NCBI RefSeq assembly: GCF_900964775.1
Contig: NC_041812.1
Span: 17,417,334-17,481,333 of the forward strand
Direction of reading: 5' to 3'
DNA: 64,000 nucleotides
Source of the DNA: Scleropages formosus
Taxonomy: Eukaryota > Chordata > Actinopteri > Osteoglossiformes > Osteoglossidae
This document shows, piece by piece, positions 21,601 to 31,399 of the stretch (position 1 is the stretch's first letter; every line of letters starts with the position of its first letter). The notes below the pieces were generated by a model. The model searched no databases. It was not told the origin of the DNA and saw only the letters and a program-made list of their open reading frames with translations. The position numbers and the translations under genes were made by a program.

Positions 21601-24042
21601 AGTGTCTCCAAAAATGTATGCACACTTTTGTGGAGGATATTCAAGGACATTTTCTTTATAGAACCCTCACGTAATATACTTCATGTAGAATGATGTTCAC
21701 TCGGAAGACAAAGTGAATGCCTGTGTTGCTGAAGTTTTTCAAATCTACGGCCAATAGATTATATAAGGAGCATTTCTTCTATGTTAAAATGTGTAAAGAT
21801 TTTTGAGACCCTATTTCTTCCACAGAAACAGTATAGAAAATATGTTTTGTCTTTTCTATGTCTGAATGTTACAGGCATACAGGATTGGCGCTTATATGAC
21901 CTATTGCATTTTTTTCTTTTTGATTAGACCAATAATTTCCAATGCTTATCCTTCAGTCACCGCGGAGCCGCTGATCCCGAGAAGCTGATGGAGGACCCAG
22001 TGGTCAACGCTGTGGCCAAGAAGCACCGGCGGACCCCGGCACAGGTTGGACAATCCCACCTCTTTCATTAACCCTTTTCCACTTTTGAACACGTTTAAAA
22101 GCCATTGACAAAACAGTTCTCGGTGCTGAAAAGGAGTCAGTAATTATGGTTGTACTTTATATTGTTGTGAATGCAAGTCTATAGAGAAAACCTCAGCTCT
22201 GCCAGGGCTCCTCTCCTCATAAGCTACCCTAAACTGACTCCGCAACGCCCTCAGTTCCTGCATTATGCCTGGGTCCTCCATGCTTGGTTGTTTTAGGTGT
22301 ACCCAGATATGACTACCTTCTCCCTCATGCCTAACCCCTTTGCTGCTGAACAAATGATGAAGGCTGTCAACATCACCCTTCATGCTTGCCTCAACACTTT
22401 ATCTACATCTTCATCAAAGTATTGCCTTTCTTCTTTCTTTTTACCTTGAGGCAACTGACCCAACACCTTTCTACTGCTTAGCTTGGGGATCAGGCTCATG
22501 TCACGTGGAGGATCTGGGCACTCCTGGTTTGGTCAGACACAGACAGAACTATGCTCTAACCGGAAGTGTTTCATCTTAGCTGAATGTATCTTCAGTCCTT
22601 GTAGCTTCTTGCAAATTTTCTGCACAATGTATTCCACACTCATCAACAATTGTACAAAAACTGTTTTTCCCTTAGAAAATCAACAAAACATGTAATTTGA
22701 CCCGAAACATTTGCAGATGACTTTGTGACTGCTGTATGTTGCTTTAGACAAAGGCATCACACACACACACACACACACATTTTCAGAACCGCTTGTCCCA
22801 TACGGGGTCACGGGGAACCGGAGCCTAACCCGGCAACACAGGGCGTAAGGCCGGAGGGGGAGGGGACACACCCAGGACGGGACGCCAGTCCGTCGCAAGG
22901 CACCCCAAGCAGGACTCGAACCCCAGACCCACCGGACAGCAGGACTGCGATCCAACCCACTGCGCCACCGCACCCCCACAAAGGCATCAGCTAAATATTA
23001 ATAATTCCTAGGTGTAATTCAAGGAAACTTTTGGGAGTAGCCTTAGACCTCCCAGCAGCTATCTACCCACCACAGAGGAATGATTTAAAATCGCAGCAAT
23101 CTTCTTTCTCCTGCATAACATACGTATAATGCCCCACACCATTCCATATCCTCACGATAATTATTTAAACTGTATTCAGTCAAGAATGTCTCACTGGGAG
23201 CTTCTTGTTAAATTTACATTTATTCATTTAGCTGATGCTTTTTTCCAAAGTAACTTATAATGTTAAGGTATTTACAGTTGTTTATACAGCTGGGTAATTT
23301 TGTACTGGAGAAATTTTAGGCTAAGTACCTTGCTCAGGGGTACTACAGCCGGAGGTGACAATCGAACCTGCGATCTTCGGGTCCAAAGGCAGTAGCTCTA
23401 ACCGCTATTTTAGTGAAGCATCCATGGTTTTAAAGATGAAAAATATACTCAACTTTTTGAAGAATGTGGAAGCTGTTTGAGAAACTCGCACTTCTTCACA
23501 CAGAGAATGCTTCATTTGAGATACTGCGCATCAACTGAGTGCTGGTTCTGCGGAAATATTTCAGGTCCTGTTGAGGTACCATGTACAGCAGGGTATTGCA
23601 GTGATCCCCAAGAGTATCAAGCCCAATCACCTGCTGGAGAACACCAAGGTGAGGACCCATTGTTAGAGATTCATCTATTATTGGTGCACCTATTACAATC
23701 TCTCTATTGCCTAGATCTGACATGTCTGTATGGGGTCAGATCTTTGACTTCGCCCTGGATGAGGAGGACATGAGGGCACTGCAAGGGCTTGACCGAGGTT
23801 GGAAGGCTTGTGTTATCGACTTGTAAGTAACATTCTTTTTGAATCTCTCCCATAAACACATACAAAAACCATGGTTCCATGAGTTGCACTTATTGGATAG
23901 ATCCTCTTAACAACTCATTAGTCAACACAATTTTCAAATAGCAACAGTGAATCTTCTTTTATTTTTTTCTCTCTGTTTGAGTATTTGTGTCATGTGTGTT
24001 TACTCCAGGCTGAAATCCCACCCTTACTACCCCTTCAACTGA
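15639..24042 (+). CDS. Aldo-keto reductase family 1 protein (AKR1A/B/E-like)
   Basis: Cytosolic NADPH-dependent carbonyl reductase. Exons: 15639-15722, 16594-16749, 17465-17581, 17661-17738, 19621-19737, 20373-20485, 21957-22044, 23565-23648, 23740-23822, 24009-24042; 954 nt, 317 aa, normal for the family. The catalytic tetrad is complete: Asp46 and Tyr51 in [10 protein letters not shown], Lys80 in FIVSKL, His113 in YLVHFP. The coenzyme motif IPKS is at 265-268, and the N-terminal barrel strand reads MPLLGLGTW. The C terminus is short (HPYYPFN), so the substrate loop is abbreviated relative to AKR1B10-type enzymes. Exon phases agree, but the exon 2 donor (AAG|GTTGGC) is weak and a SINE lies beside it. 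It is not tightly like AKR1A1; I cannot name the orthologue or substrate. The gene ends 616 bp from the klhl36 stop on the other strand. Confidence 0.93.
16770..17060 (+). mobile_element. SINE family B in reductase intron 2
   Basis: Contains the shared body (CATGTTCTCCCTGTGTCTG, GGTTTCCTCCCACAGTCC) and the B tail (GTGTAAGTCACCTTGGTG, GTCGCTTTGGAGAAAAGCG, then AATAAATGTAA). The head is truncated. Its left edge is about 20 bp past the splice donor of exon 2. Confidence 0.85.
17150..17206 (+). repeat. Isolated B/D-type SINE tail
   Basis: A short copy of the 3' tail module (GTCGCTTTGGAGAAAAGCAT, then CTGCTAGAAGAATAAATGT) about 100 bp after the preceding SINE, probably a separate truncated insertion or duplicated tail. 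Confidence 0.6.
17916..17953 (+). other. G-quadruplex motif in reductase intron 4
   Basis: Five runs of three to six guanines with loops of three to five bases: G6, AAAC, G6, ACC, G3, AAT, G3, TAGAC, G5. It fits the standard G-quadruplex pattern on the strand that is transcribed as sense RNA. The surrounding 240 bp is unusually GC-rich for this gene's introns. Confidence 0.6.
18360..18860. repeat. Interspersed repeat, class uncertain
   Basis: Begins with a reverse SINE-tail block (ACATTTACATTTATCAATTT, AGCAGATGCTTTTCTCCAAA). It continues into a sequence I remember as a common fish interspersed repeat, with landmarks GAAATGAGTTTTGACACCCT, CGGGTCTTGTCGATATCGG and GGTTTTGTAGGCCGTGACCA. I do not know its class. 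It lies in reductase intron 4. Confidence 0.5.
19857..20215 (+). mobile_element. SINE family C-like, diverged
   Basis: Has the shared body (GTCTGTGTGGAGTTTGCATG, GGTGCTCTGGTTTCCTCCCA, CAGTCTAAAGACAT) after a decayed tRNA-like head at 19,857-19,910. The 3' end is too diverged to assign a tail with confidence. It lies in reductase intron 5, 120 bp after exon 5. Confidence 0.6.
20730..21340 (+). mobile_element. Tc1/mariner transposase relic
   Basis: The segment at about 21,155-21,280 reads as the C-terminal catalytic part of a Tc1-like transposase: [19 protein letters not shown], then RVPVLA, an in-frame stop, and PSQSP. The usual PDLNPIENLW block that carries the last catalytic glutamate is disrupted by a frame change. 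Upstream, 20,760-21,120 has the spacing and flavour of the same transposase but is heavily decayed. Terminal repeats were not found. It is a dead DNA transposon in reductase intron 6. Confidence 0.7.
22090..22745. other. Reductase intron 7, left part, unassigned
   Basis: No known element recognised. A 79-codon open frame on the minus strand (22144-22383) has a fairly protein-like composition but no domain I know and no splice context. It may be a fragment of an old mobile element. Confidence 0.35.
22760..22977 (-). mobile_element. SINE family A, full-length, with target-site duplication
   Basis: Reverse-oriented full copy with an (AC)n edge on the left and the head (complement GGTGCGGTGGCGCAGTGGG) on the right. 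The 12-bp direct repeat ACAAAGGCATCA flanks it at 22748-22759 and 22978-22989. It lies in reductase intron 7. Confidence 0.92.
23205..23412 (-). mobile_element. SINE family D, reverse
   Basis: Tail at the left (TTTACATTTATTCATTTAGC, then GATGCTTTTTTCCAAAGTAA), then TACCTTGCTCAGGGG, and a tRNA-like head at the right whose complement contains GGTTCGATTGTC. It is family D of this window, sharing its tail module with family B. Confidence 0.75.
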
Positions 24043-24300
24043 ACCAGCTCCAGAGAGACACTCCCATTTGGACAAAATACTCAGGGCATTAAACAAGGAG
24101 GAAATGTTTTTTGGGGAAAATTTCCTTGTGACTTTAAATTAACAAAAAAAGAAACAATTATAAACCCCCAAAATGCCAGTAAAGTGTTATGTTTTGCATC
24201 TGAACTACAGTGACAGGAAGGGTGAAGGGCGGTGAGTTGTTCACCACGTACATTGCCGTTTGCAAGGAAACTGGAATAAAAAATGTCCCCTCGCAATTAA
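24043..24300 (+). other. Aldo-keto reductase 3' UTR with poly(A) signal
   Basis: AATAAA at 24275-24280, about 235 bp after the stop codon, is the first canonical poly(A) signal on this strand. The convergent klhl36 gene has its own candidate ATTAAA at 24451-24456, so the two transcripts probably end within 200 bp of each other or overlap. Confidence 0.5.
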
Positions 24301-24450
24301 TTTCGCTCTATTTCATAGGCAAAACATCAATCCACGCAATCACACACAAACATAACAATACAAAACAGTTTTCACACTTAAACATTATCAATACAGTTTC
24401 CGTTGTGCAGAAGACATGAAACAATTTGCACCAAGAAGAGAAGCACTGTT

Positions 24451-24456
24451 TTTAAT
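24451..24456 (-). promoter_or_regulatory. klhl36: klhl36 poly(A) signal (candidate)
   Basis: ATTAAA on the minus strand, about 200 bp downstream of the klhl36 stop codon. It is the common variant hexamer and the closest candidate. Not confirmed by a downstream GU-rich element. Confidence 0.4.
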
Positions 24457-24657
24457 GGGAATAACAGCAATGACAGCAGTTGATCCGAACTCATTTAGAT
24501 CACAGAACCGGGCGAAGAGCAGGGAACTGCGTGACAGTCCTTTACTCGGGCTCTTCAAACTTTTTGACACGTGGGTCTTCAACGTGTTCGTATCATTCAC
24601 TAAGGTCGCCTTCGTTCTCTCGGTGCGGAGTAACACCTGCTCGCTCCTTTCTCCGAG

Positions 24658-27600
24658 TCACCTATCTCGGCCCTGCCGAGCGTTATTCACGCTCTTTCTC
24701 CGGCGCACAGCCTTCTTCCTATCGGGGCTGCGGTCACGGGGTCTGACTGCGCACACGCAAGCCGATGCCCCCGCGATGCGCTTCGGCAGGTCTGGTCCCC
24801 GCGTCCACTGGCCCCTCTCTGGGTCAAAAATTTGCGTCCTACTCGAGAATGCCATGCTCTCCCAGCTGTACCCACCCAGGACATAAATCGCACCCCCCCA
24901 GGTGACAACGCCGGCCTCGCTGTTGGCTTGCAGGAGCGGGGCGATGCAGGTCCACTGCTCGCTCTTGGGATCAAATGCCTCCACGCTCAGAATATCAAAA
25001 CGCTCCATGCTGTTCTCCCGGTCATCGCTGCCGCCGATGGCATAAATGAGCTCCTTCAGGGATGTCATGCAGTGCCACCCCCGCGCCACGGCCATTGGCC
25101 TCCGCTCTGTCCAAGCATTGATCCTGGGGTCATAGCTCAGCAAGTCTCGCCTGTATGGCCCTATTTGGTAGTCATGGCCACCTGAGATGAAGATCACATT
25201 CTTGTGAGTGGTGCCAGCATGGCCATAGGTGAACCTACAGAACAGGGACACAAAAAGGAAGCTCTGATGGTGAATGAATGTGATGATGACAACAACGATA
25301 ATATTTATATAGCACCTATCAAACTAATTTTACAGATAAAAGCGCACACACACACACACATTTTCTGAACCGCTTGTCCCATTCGGGGTCGCGGGGAGCC
25401 AGAGCCTAACCTGGCACCACAGAGCGTAAGGCTGGAGGGGGAGGGGACACACCCAGGATGGGACACCAGTCCATCGCAAAGCACCCCAAGCGGGACTCGA
25501 ACCCCAGACCCACCGGAGAACAGGACCCGGCCCAACCCACTGCGCCACCGCGCCCCCCCCACAGATAAAAGCGTTTTAGAAAAAAATTAATTTTAAAAAT
25601 CTTACTTTATAAGGCTGCTTTTAATTATGTTTTCAGATTTTTTTTAAAGCACTCACAGATCCTGCTTCCTGAGCAGAGTGGTATTTTGTTCCACAGTTTC
25701 AGTGAACTCTAACAGAAAACCGGTGATGGACTGGCGCCCTGTCCAGAATGCATCCCACTCAGCCTTACGCCCAATGCTCCTGGGAGAGGTTCCAGTTCAC
25801 CACAACCCTTTCATTAAAATTGGACGGACGGACGGACCAACCGACTGACCGACCACAAAACTGCCTCTGCAGACACCTAATGGGTACCTTTTGAGATATA
25901 CAATAACCTTGCATTTGAAGATCTGAGAACCCAACACAGAATATGCTCTGAAAGGCTTCCGGCAATTTACTCCGGTGCCAGTCTACTTAAAGATTACTAA
26001 ACGAGCAAAAGAACTTTAAAACCAACTGTAAAGCTTACAGCAACTTAGCTTCATCATTTAGGTTTAACTACCAAACAGCTTTATCAGTTATGTTTTTTGG
26101 GACGGACGGAGTTGGAGCGCAGGAAGCCTAGCTTTGACAAGAACAAGAAAATACTGGAGTGAGTGAGGAGAGATTATGAAACCACAGCATACCACCATAC
26201 CTTGGGAGTGCTGCCACATAGACCCAGCGGTCCTCGAGTGGGTGGTACACCTCCACTGACGACAAGGCGCCACTGTCATTGCGTCCCCCAACAGCAATCA
26301 AATAGTCCTCTAACACCCCCAGGTAAAAATCAACACGCCTTTGGTTCATTGGGGCCCCCTGTGCAGAGACAATGGAAAAACATGACTGAAGCAACAGTCG
26401 CCATGACAACATTACCCGGTTGGTGACAAGGGTCTGAGAAGCTTAGAGGGAGATGCACCTTTATCCACTGACCGGTACGAGGATCGTAACGGTACAGCAC
26501 ATTGCTTGCAGCGTCACCTCCGTTGTCGCGGGACGAGCTGCCCCCCGCGGTGAAGACGAAGCCCCCAAGGACAGCGACACAGTGGTGGCTTCGCTGGGCG
26601 GGCAACTTGGTCTCCACGCCCCACCCGGCATCCCCGTCCAGCCAACGCACCTCAGCGCTCAGTTCTTCGCCCCGTTCGGACACCTCGCCGCCCACCAGCA
26701 GGAGGCGCTCAGTTGCCCCCCGCAGCGCCGTCCTTGCGGTCTGCAGTACGGGCTGCGCGCTGGTCTGCTGGTGGTAGCAGAGAGCCTCCTCCACTAACCC
26801 CTCGCACCCCGGGGGAAGCAGGGAGCACACAGCCGGGAGCACGCGATCCTGCAACTCGCCCGCTGGGATGAGCGGGAAGTGGATGTGGGACAGCAGCTGG
26901 CGGGCATGGGGCTGGCGCTCCGGACATTGGCTCAGCCACTGCAGCGCAGCCTGCAGCAGGGCCTGCTCGCTCTCGTGCTGCACCTGCCCGCTGGCCAGGT
27001 ACAAAGCGAGCTTGGGGAGCTGCGTGTCCCGCAGGAACTCTGGCGTGAAGGACAGCGTAGCGAAGCGCTCCAGGATGAAGTGATCGATGAAAGCGTCCAG
27101 GCGCTCCAGGCTGTAGAGCTGAGCCAGCTCCTGCAGGTACAGGTAGTTCTCCTCATTCACCTCCTTCTCCAGGTACTGGCAGCAGAAGTCCACCGCCCGC
27201 CACACCTGCAGCAAGTGGGCCGTCTCCAGCACGTAGTCGATGTTCCCACCATCCAGCGGCAGCTCCCCGCTATACAGGAAGTCCACCACAGCCTTTAGGC
27301 CCACATAAGACGTGCCCACCAGCGGGACTTCAGCCTGGCGCTCCTCGCGCATGCCCAGCGTGAACATGGCCTGGAAGTAGGGGCTGGACACAGCCAGCAG
27401 AGCCCGATGCGCGCGCACCTGCTGCTCATCCGCCAGCAGAATCACGTCGCACAGCTGGCCACGCTGGCGCTGCTCGCTGAGGCCCTGCAGCACCCAGCTG
27501 GCCTGCTCCGCCCAGCGGTACACCTGAAGGGCACAGGGCAGACACGTCACACGCGCTCCGCAGAAGAGCGGCACGAGAGCAGAACCTCAGAGCCCTCGTG

Positions 27601-30049
27601 AGACGCTTGTAAGATGTCATGCAGCAGCTCAGCACCTGATCGCTCACCGAACCCTCTGGGGCTCCGTCTGCACATCACAGGTGCATCAACGCTCAGTAAC
27701 AGACGCAGAAAACCACACGTGCCATTTTGATCATTAAACTGAAACGTGATCAAAGACCGTGCAGAAATGTATGTGGGAGAAAGAAAGTTAAAATCATTGC
27801 TCATTAGGTGTCTGTCAACCAAAAAGTTGATCAAAAGTTCACATGTGCCTCTGATGCCTGGCAGCTTGGAAATCCAGGACTACAGCGCCCTCCACTGGCA
27901 ATAGGCAGGAACTACAGGTTCATTTGATTCTAAGGCAGGATGGGGGTCTTCACCTGCAGATCAAAGACCCCCTGGGAACTATAAATGGGCTGCAGGGGGT
28001 CAGTATAGCACAAGCTTGCTTTTTTCTAACTGAAAAAAGTTTAGTAATAAGGTAAAAAAAAATATCATTATGCTATTACTACCTGTAATTCCATGTAAAG
28101 GCAACCAATTTTCAGTGCAACAAATTAAGTAATCTCAGAATTTTTCATGGACATCTTTGAAAAAAGAGTTCCTAGTTTTTAATCGGCTGCTTCGAGGAAT
28201 TTCCGGGCTAGAAAAGGTAGCGCGGTGCGCAGTCATGGTGAATCACAGCAACGAGGCTTGGAGTTTGAGCCTCGGTTCGAATCTGGCGCAGTGTGCCTGC
28301 TGTCCCGTGTTTACCAGGGTTTCCAAGTAGAGTACAGGTGGTCCCTGACTTACGATGGGGTTATGTTCCGCGAAACCCATCGTAAGTCGAAAATGCAGCT
28401 AATACACGTTATACACAGCTCTGCGTGACAGACTGGGAGATATGGATCGCGAGAGAGTATCGCACCGCATATTGCTTGCCCGGGAAAAAATCAAAATTAA
28501 AAATTCAAAGTACAGTTTCTACTGAATGTCTATCGCCAGCTCACCATCGTAAAGTTGAAAAAAATCGTAAGTCGAACCATCGACAGTCGGGGACCACCTG
28601 TGTCATGGTTCCTTCCCACTACACAGTGTGTTGCTGCTACACAAAACTGTGTTTCTTATGTATGCACTTTAAATTAAACTTAATATTTTTAACAGTATAG
28701 AATATGTGTTGTTACCTGGACTCTTTGCGATATACACTGAATGTAATAATGTTCTGCAGGTTCTACAGTAAAGGGGGGTGCGGTGGCGCAGTGGGTTTGA
28801 CCAGGTCCTGCTCTCCGGTGGGTCTAGGGTTCGAGTCCCACTTGGGGTGCCTTGCGACAGACTGGCGTCCCGTCCTGGGTGCGTCCCCTCCCCCTCCGGC
28901 CTTACACTCTGAGTTGCCAGGTTAGGCTCTGGTTCCCTGCGACCCTGTATGGGACAAGCGATTCAGAAAGTGTGTGTGTGGGTTCTACAGTGTGTGAGAT
29001 GTGGGTATAATGTCCATTGTAGCTTCACCATCCACATTCGAGTGGTAACAAAATAAAGGCACTCTGAACCAAGTCTCCATTTGTCTCATCCTCACCTCAA
29101 ATAAACTAGGACTCATTGCAACAAAAATAACAGAATCCAACACCTGTGACGGATCGGTATTCCATCCAAGATGTACCCTGCCTTACATCCTATGCTTTCT
29201 GGACAGGCTCTGGACCACCACAGCTGTGCACTGGCCATGTGGATGGATGGATGGCTAACTTGTTACTTCTGATTTCATGCAACTGGTACACTAGGTGTGT
29301 GATCTGCAGGTCACGGAGGCAGGAAAAATATGTATGGTTTTTATAGGTCATGTTTTTTGACAGATATTATTTACGTCTGTTAGTCAGGCATCAGATTACA
29401 CACAAGACTGTAGTGTAGACTGAATGTGTTTCAATCTACATTCGCAAAGAGGATCATGAAACTTCATTTCAGCAGAAGTACGAGGCCAGTTAGGGACTGG
29501 GATGTTAGAATTTGTCAAAATGAATGCATCTGGTAGCAATTAAGAGAACAAAGATTCACTATTAGACATTAATGACAAGCATGGGCACTGAGTGTTTTTC
29601 GGCCCATCTGATAAGCTGAATGAGTGGCACAGTGGTGCAGCGGGTAGTGCTGCTGCTTCACAGGATCTACGCTGTTGAAGCATAGCTTCAAATCCAGCTC
29701 AGTCTGTGTGAAGTGTGCATGTTCTCCCTGTATCTGGGTGGGTTTTCTCTGGGTGCTCTGGTTTCCTGCCACAGTCCAAAGACATGCAGGTCAAATGAAC
29801 TGGCAATGCTAAACTGCCTGTAATGTGTGCGTGTGTGGGTACCCTATAGTGGACTGGCATCCCATCTAGGGTGTTATTCCACACCCTTATGCCCAGGGAT
29901 TCTGGGATAGCCTCCAGGCCACTGTGATCCTGACCAGAGCAATTGGTTAATGAAAATTTAACACACTGATCCGTGTTGGTGAGGCTGACCTTTGAAGACT
30001 CGCTGATCCTGTGGGGGCGGGACACCCGCGTTTGCCTTCCTCCCTCCAT
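24658..30049 (-). CDS. klhl36: Kelch-like protein 36 (BTB-BACK-Kelch)
   Basis: Predicted substrate adaptor of a CUL3 E3 ubiquitin ligase. The BTB domain binds CUL3 and the kelch propeller should bind substrate. Coding exons in transcript order on the minus strand: 30049-29990, 27523-26459, 26358-26201, 25234-24658; 1,860 nt, 619 aa (human about 616). The first exon encodes 20 residues starting [12 protein letters not shown], near-identical to human KLHL36, which fixes the start. BTB lies at about 40-150 ([20 protein letters not shown]), BACK at about 155-260 (FCCQYLE onward) and kelch repeats at about 305-600 with repeated GG doublets ([42 protein letters not shown]). The C terminus is basic (RRRK). 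It is divergent with cotl1, as in human 16q24.1. The frame is intact. Confidence 0.97.
25345..25560 (-). mobile_element. SINE family A with target-site duplication, klhl36 last intron
   Basis: Full-length reverse copy flanked by the 13-bp direct repeat ACAGATAAAAGCG at 25332-25344 and 25561-25573. It lies only about 110 bp upstream (in gene orientation) of the last klhl36 exon and in the same orientation as the gene. Confidence 0.92.
25715..25845 (+). mobile_element. SINE family C tail
   Basis: Fragment with GATGGACTGGCGCCCTGTCC and GGTTCCAGTTCACCACAACC, ending in a (GGAC)n run: the 3' module of family C without its head. It lies in the last klhl36 intron. Confidence 0.65.
27540..28210. other. 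klhl36 intron 1, proximal part, unassigned
   Basis: Intronic sequence next to the large BTB exon. No repeat or coding content recognised. Confidence 0.45.
28335..28600. mobile_element. Tigger-like (TcMar) MITE with terminal inverted repeats
   Basis: A 266-bp element bounded by inverted ends: left CAGGTGGTCCCTGACTTACG, right complement CAGGTGGTCCCCGACTGTCG. Inner CGTAAGTCGA blocks also face each other. The left end is preceded by TA, the target of Tc1/mariner elements; the right flank now reads TG. The end sequence resembles mammalian and fish Tigger-type non-autonomous elements. It encodes nothing and lies in klhl36 intron 1. Confidence 0.75.
28770..28980 (+). mobile_element. SINE family A, full-length, with target-site duplication
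   Basis: Starts GGGGGGTGCGGTGGCGCAGT (A-box-like GGCGCAGTGG), has the B-box GGTTCGAGTCC, and ends in (GT)n. The 11-bp direct repeat GGTTCTACAGT flanks it at 28759-28769 and 28981-28991. This copy best displays the family's architecture. Confidence 0.92.
29145..29260 (+). mobile_element. SINE family C tail fragment
   Basis: Diverged 3' module (ATCCAAGATGTACCCTGCCT, CTCTGGACCACCACAGCTGT) ending in (GGAT)n. No head is present. It lies in klhl36 intron 1. Confidence 0.5.
29622..29955 (+). mobile_element. SINE family C, near full-length
   Basis: Head AGTGGCACAGTGGTGCAGCG, body GTGTGCATGTTCTCCCTGT and CCACAGTCCAAAGACATGCA, then tail GGACTGGCATCCCATCTAGG and GTGATCCTGACCAGAGCAAT. It ends about 35 bp from the splice donor of the first klhl36 coding exon (29990), in antisense orientation to the gene. 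Confidence 0.8.
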
Positions 30050-30071
30050 CGTGTACGTCCTGGTACACACC

Positions 30072-31345
30072 TCTACAGAATCTGTCACAGGACAGCAACA
30101 AACACACACAGCATAGGTCAGTGTGGGTTTCACTGCAGGACACTGGGGACAAAGAAATAGGCACTGCAGACTGCAAAGGGAAAGAGTGAATTTAACCATC
30201 CTCTGCCTGGACCAAATGTAAGACTCTGGTTACGGCCCAAAACCATCAACGGATCTGCTGCCCAATATCTACAAGACCTGATCACTCTTTCCCCCCAACC
30301 AGACCGCTACGCTCCTCCACATCCGCCTACTTGGTGGTCCTGCCTACAAAAATCCAAAATCAAAAGCACAAAGGTTCCTGGTTCTGCCTCCGATGTGGCG
30401 GAATGACCTCCCACTTCCACTCAGAACTGCTGAATCTCTCTCTAAATTTAAGAAGGGTCTCAGAACTCACCTCTTTCGCACTCACTTCTCCCCTGACCTC
30501 TTAAGCGCATAATAAATGTGTAAATGTTTATGTTTAAAATGTTGTAATTAGAAATAGCTGAATAGCAGATAAACCCTATAGCCTATGTAGCTATTCGTGT
30601 GATGCACGTTGGTTCATATGTCACATGGACTTATTATCCAGACAAATCATGCAAAAAATAGGAAACATTTTTGTGCTGCCTCTCGAAAACTGCTGTCAGC
30701 GTTGAAGGACATTCATACTGCTGAGCCCCATTTCATTATTGCGCGTGCAGCGTTGCCCAGATCGCTGTGCACTTAGTGACAAATTATATATGTCATATGT
30801 CACAATGATGACGTGTGTATTTCACTTTGGTGCGACAAAAACCTGCGATCATTTGGATTAGTGACTGTATTCTACCTACAAAACAATGTATGAGTTTCAT
30901 TCCATTCAAAGCAGCAGATCTACGCCAGGATTATATATAATATTATATATTCTTCGAATGAGACAACTTCTGAGCGCACAAGCCTTCTAACTAAGAAGAG
31001 CAACAGTACAGAGTGCGAGCCACTGACTATTCATTAGCGCTGCATTTAGCTACACAACAAATATCCTCAATCAATAAATATGCATCCGGTTAGATGAAAA
31101 CTGGATATTTGATCACCTTTCTGTCCACACTAGGAGTGACACATTGGGTATCGCACCGCATCGCCGCGCGTTAAAGACGCCTAACTTGTTCCGTGCCACT
31201 AGCGCAGGGCGCGAGCCCGTCGCACACCCGCTGCCGTAATTTGATCCAGGAAGTGGGGCGTTGATTGACAGGCGCGCAACCAATCGGAGCGCTCGGACCG
31301 CCCCCGGGACCCGGACCGTTTGAACTTCACAATGGCACGGCGAGG
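30072..31345 (-). promoter_or_regulatory. klhl36: klhl36 upstream intron and candidate promoter
   Basis: On the minus strand a splice-acceptor-like TTCTGTAG|AGG lies at 30073/30072, just upstream of the start codon, implying a non-coding first exon further up. The nearest GC-rich, CpG-rich block is at about 31,150-31,330 and holds a CCAAT at 31280-31284, a GC-box-type CCGCCCCCG and an Ets-like CAGGAAGTGG. It is the likeliest start region. The 30,540-31,140 part shows nothing recognisable. Confidence 0.4.
30224..30540 (+). mobile_element. LINE 3' fragment (L2/CR1-like), upstream of klhl36 coding exon 1
   Basis: The three frames of this stretch show the end of an L2/CR1-type reverse transcriptase: a YLQDLITL motif, a PLRSSTSAYLVVLP motif, a diverged counterpart of the usual APKLWN region, and finally LRRVSELTSFALTS. 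The frame is broken several times. I recall closely similar copies as common fish repeats. Confidence 0.65.
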
Positions 31346-31377
31346 TTCATTCAGTCGTACAGCAGGATCTCATATGG
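31332..31377 (+). other. Possible short plus-strand coding exon, unidentified
   Basis: An ATG in good context (CACAATGG) follows a CCAAT/GC-rich/TTTGAA block by 8 bp. It encodes MARRGSFSRTAGSHM before a possible GTATAA donor at 31378. I do not recognise the peptide, and no following exon could be found. It may be chance, an upstream exon of another transcript, or a remnant. Confidence 0.2.
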
Positions 31378-31399
31378 GTATAAAATTAATCTTTAGGCC

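Noticed and set aside
26453-27298. Plus-strand open frames opposite the large klhl36 exon
   Set aside because: They are shadows of the GC-rich BTB/BACK exon; the minus-strand frame has clear homology across its full length.
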